Shown here piece by piece: positions 6,482 through 6,706 of a stretch of 6,706 nucleotides of DNA (positions are counted from its first letter, which is position 1; each line of letters starts with the position of its first letter). The notes below the pieces were generated by a model that ran no database searches, was not told where the DNA came from, and saw only the letters and a program-made list of their open reading frames with translations. The DNA is from JAFGGT01 sp036733165. Its GTDB lineage: Archaea > Methanobacteriota_B > Thermococci > Methanofastidiosales > NM3. The stretch spans positions 1-6,706 of the forward strand of contig DAINBB010000049.1 in the NCBI GenBank assembly GCA_036733165.1. Reading direction: 5' to 3'. The position numbers and the translations under genes are program-made.

Positions 6482-6706
6482 TCATTCACCTGTTATTCTA
6501 TATTGTATGTTCTTGTACGTTTCTGATGCCTTCTTTATCATTTCCTCTGGCAGGGGGGGTATTTCTGGTTCCTCGATGCCCTTCTCCCTGGCATCGTAGA
6601 GCCTTGCCTTGTATCCTATCCCCTCATAGTACTTTCTCACGAATTCCTTGGAGAGCTCGATGCATTGGCCATCCTCCCAGGATCCCCTGTCCAAGAATCT
6701 GTCCTC
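6482..6706 (-). CDS. purC: Phosphoribosylaminoimidazole-succinocarboxamide synthase (SAICAR synthetase), C-terminal part; gene runs off the window
   Basis: PurC ligates aspartate to CAIR with ATP to form SAICAR. Only the last 74 codons lie in the window; the frame is open to the edge, so the start is outside. The visible part reads EDRFLDRGSWEDG followed by LSKEFVRKYYE, which corresponds to the family's DSxRFWxxxxY...LSKxFVRxY block. It ends PPLPEEMIKKASETY...RITGE, matching the usual PP.LP.E....S..Y...Y..LTG ending of PurC. The family's DRFW tryptophan is leucine here. The catalytic and ATP-binding regions are not in view, so the call rests on C-terminal motifs plus position immediately before purS, a common neighbour. 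The stop lies one base before the chosen purS start, and the last three codons supply its ribosome site. Confidence 0.85.
   Translation of the reverse strand, partial: EDRFLDRGSWEDGQCIELSKEFVRKYYEGIGYKARLYDAREKGIEEPEIPPLPEEMIKKASETYKNIQYRITGE
6486..6490 (-). promoter_or_regulatory. Ribosome binding site deciding the purS start
   Basis: The minus strand reads GGTGA, made by the last two sense codons of purC, five bases before the ATG at 6480. The competing GTG start at 6489 would fall inside this site, so the ATG is preferred. Confidence 0.6.

Overview
The window is one uninterrupted stretch of a de novo purine biosynthesis operon. Every gene lies on the minus strand, so transcription runs from high to low coordinates. 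In that order the genes are: the 3' end of purC (SAICAR synthetase), purS, purL and purQ (the three-part FGAM synthase), purF (PRPP amidotransferase), a second and divergent purF-like gene, and the 5' end of purD (GAR synthetase). Both window edges cut a gene. Coding density is close to total: no gap exceeds 13 bases, and two junctions overlap. No RNA gene, mobile element, long repeat, CRISPR array, promoter or terminator is visible, so the operon promoter must lie beyond position 6706.

The organism is most likely an archaeon, probably a euryarchaeote of the Thermoplasmatota or a relative. The reasons are the split PurS/PurL/PurQ enzyme with a long archaeal-style PurQ ('VLRIEGTN' start, about 258 residues), the archaeal-looking PurD N-terminus ('KPxxxxGGKGVKV'), PurF proteins of the Fe-S type, and heavy use of AGG arginine and ATA isoleucine codons. 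GGTGA and GGAGG Shine-Dalgarno sequences are clear. The placement is an inference from protein style and codon use; no 16S or other marker is present.

The genes cover several early steps of the pathway. PurF makes phosphoribosylamine from PRPP and glutamine, PurD joins it to glycine, PurS/L/Q convert FGAR to FGAM with glutamine as nitrogen source, and PurC adds aspartate to CAIR. The steps done by PurN/PurT, PurM, PurE, PurB and PurH are not in the window.

The most unusual element is the second PurF-like protein (488..1738). It keeps the PRPP-binding loop and all four Fe-S-ligand cysteines of the Bacillus-type enzyme. Its glutaminase domain is shortened and has lost the glutamine-binding arginine, the asparagine of the oxyanion hole and the TSDTE segment, and its presumed catalytic cysteine sits at residue 5 instead of residue 2. 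It lies between an intact purF and purD. This suggests a regulatory or scaffolding partner of PurF, or a phosphoribosyltransferase that uses ammonia or another acceptor.
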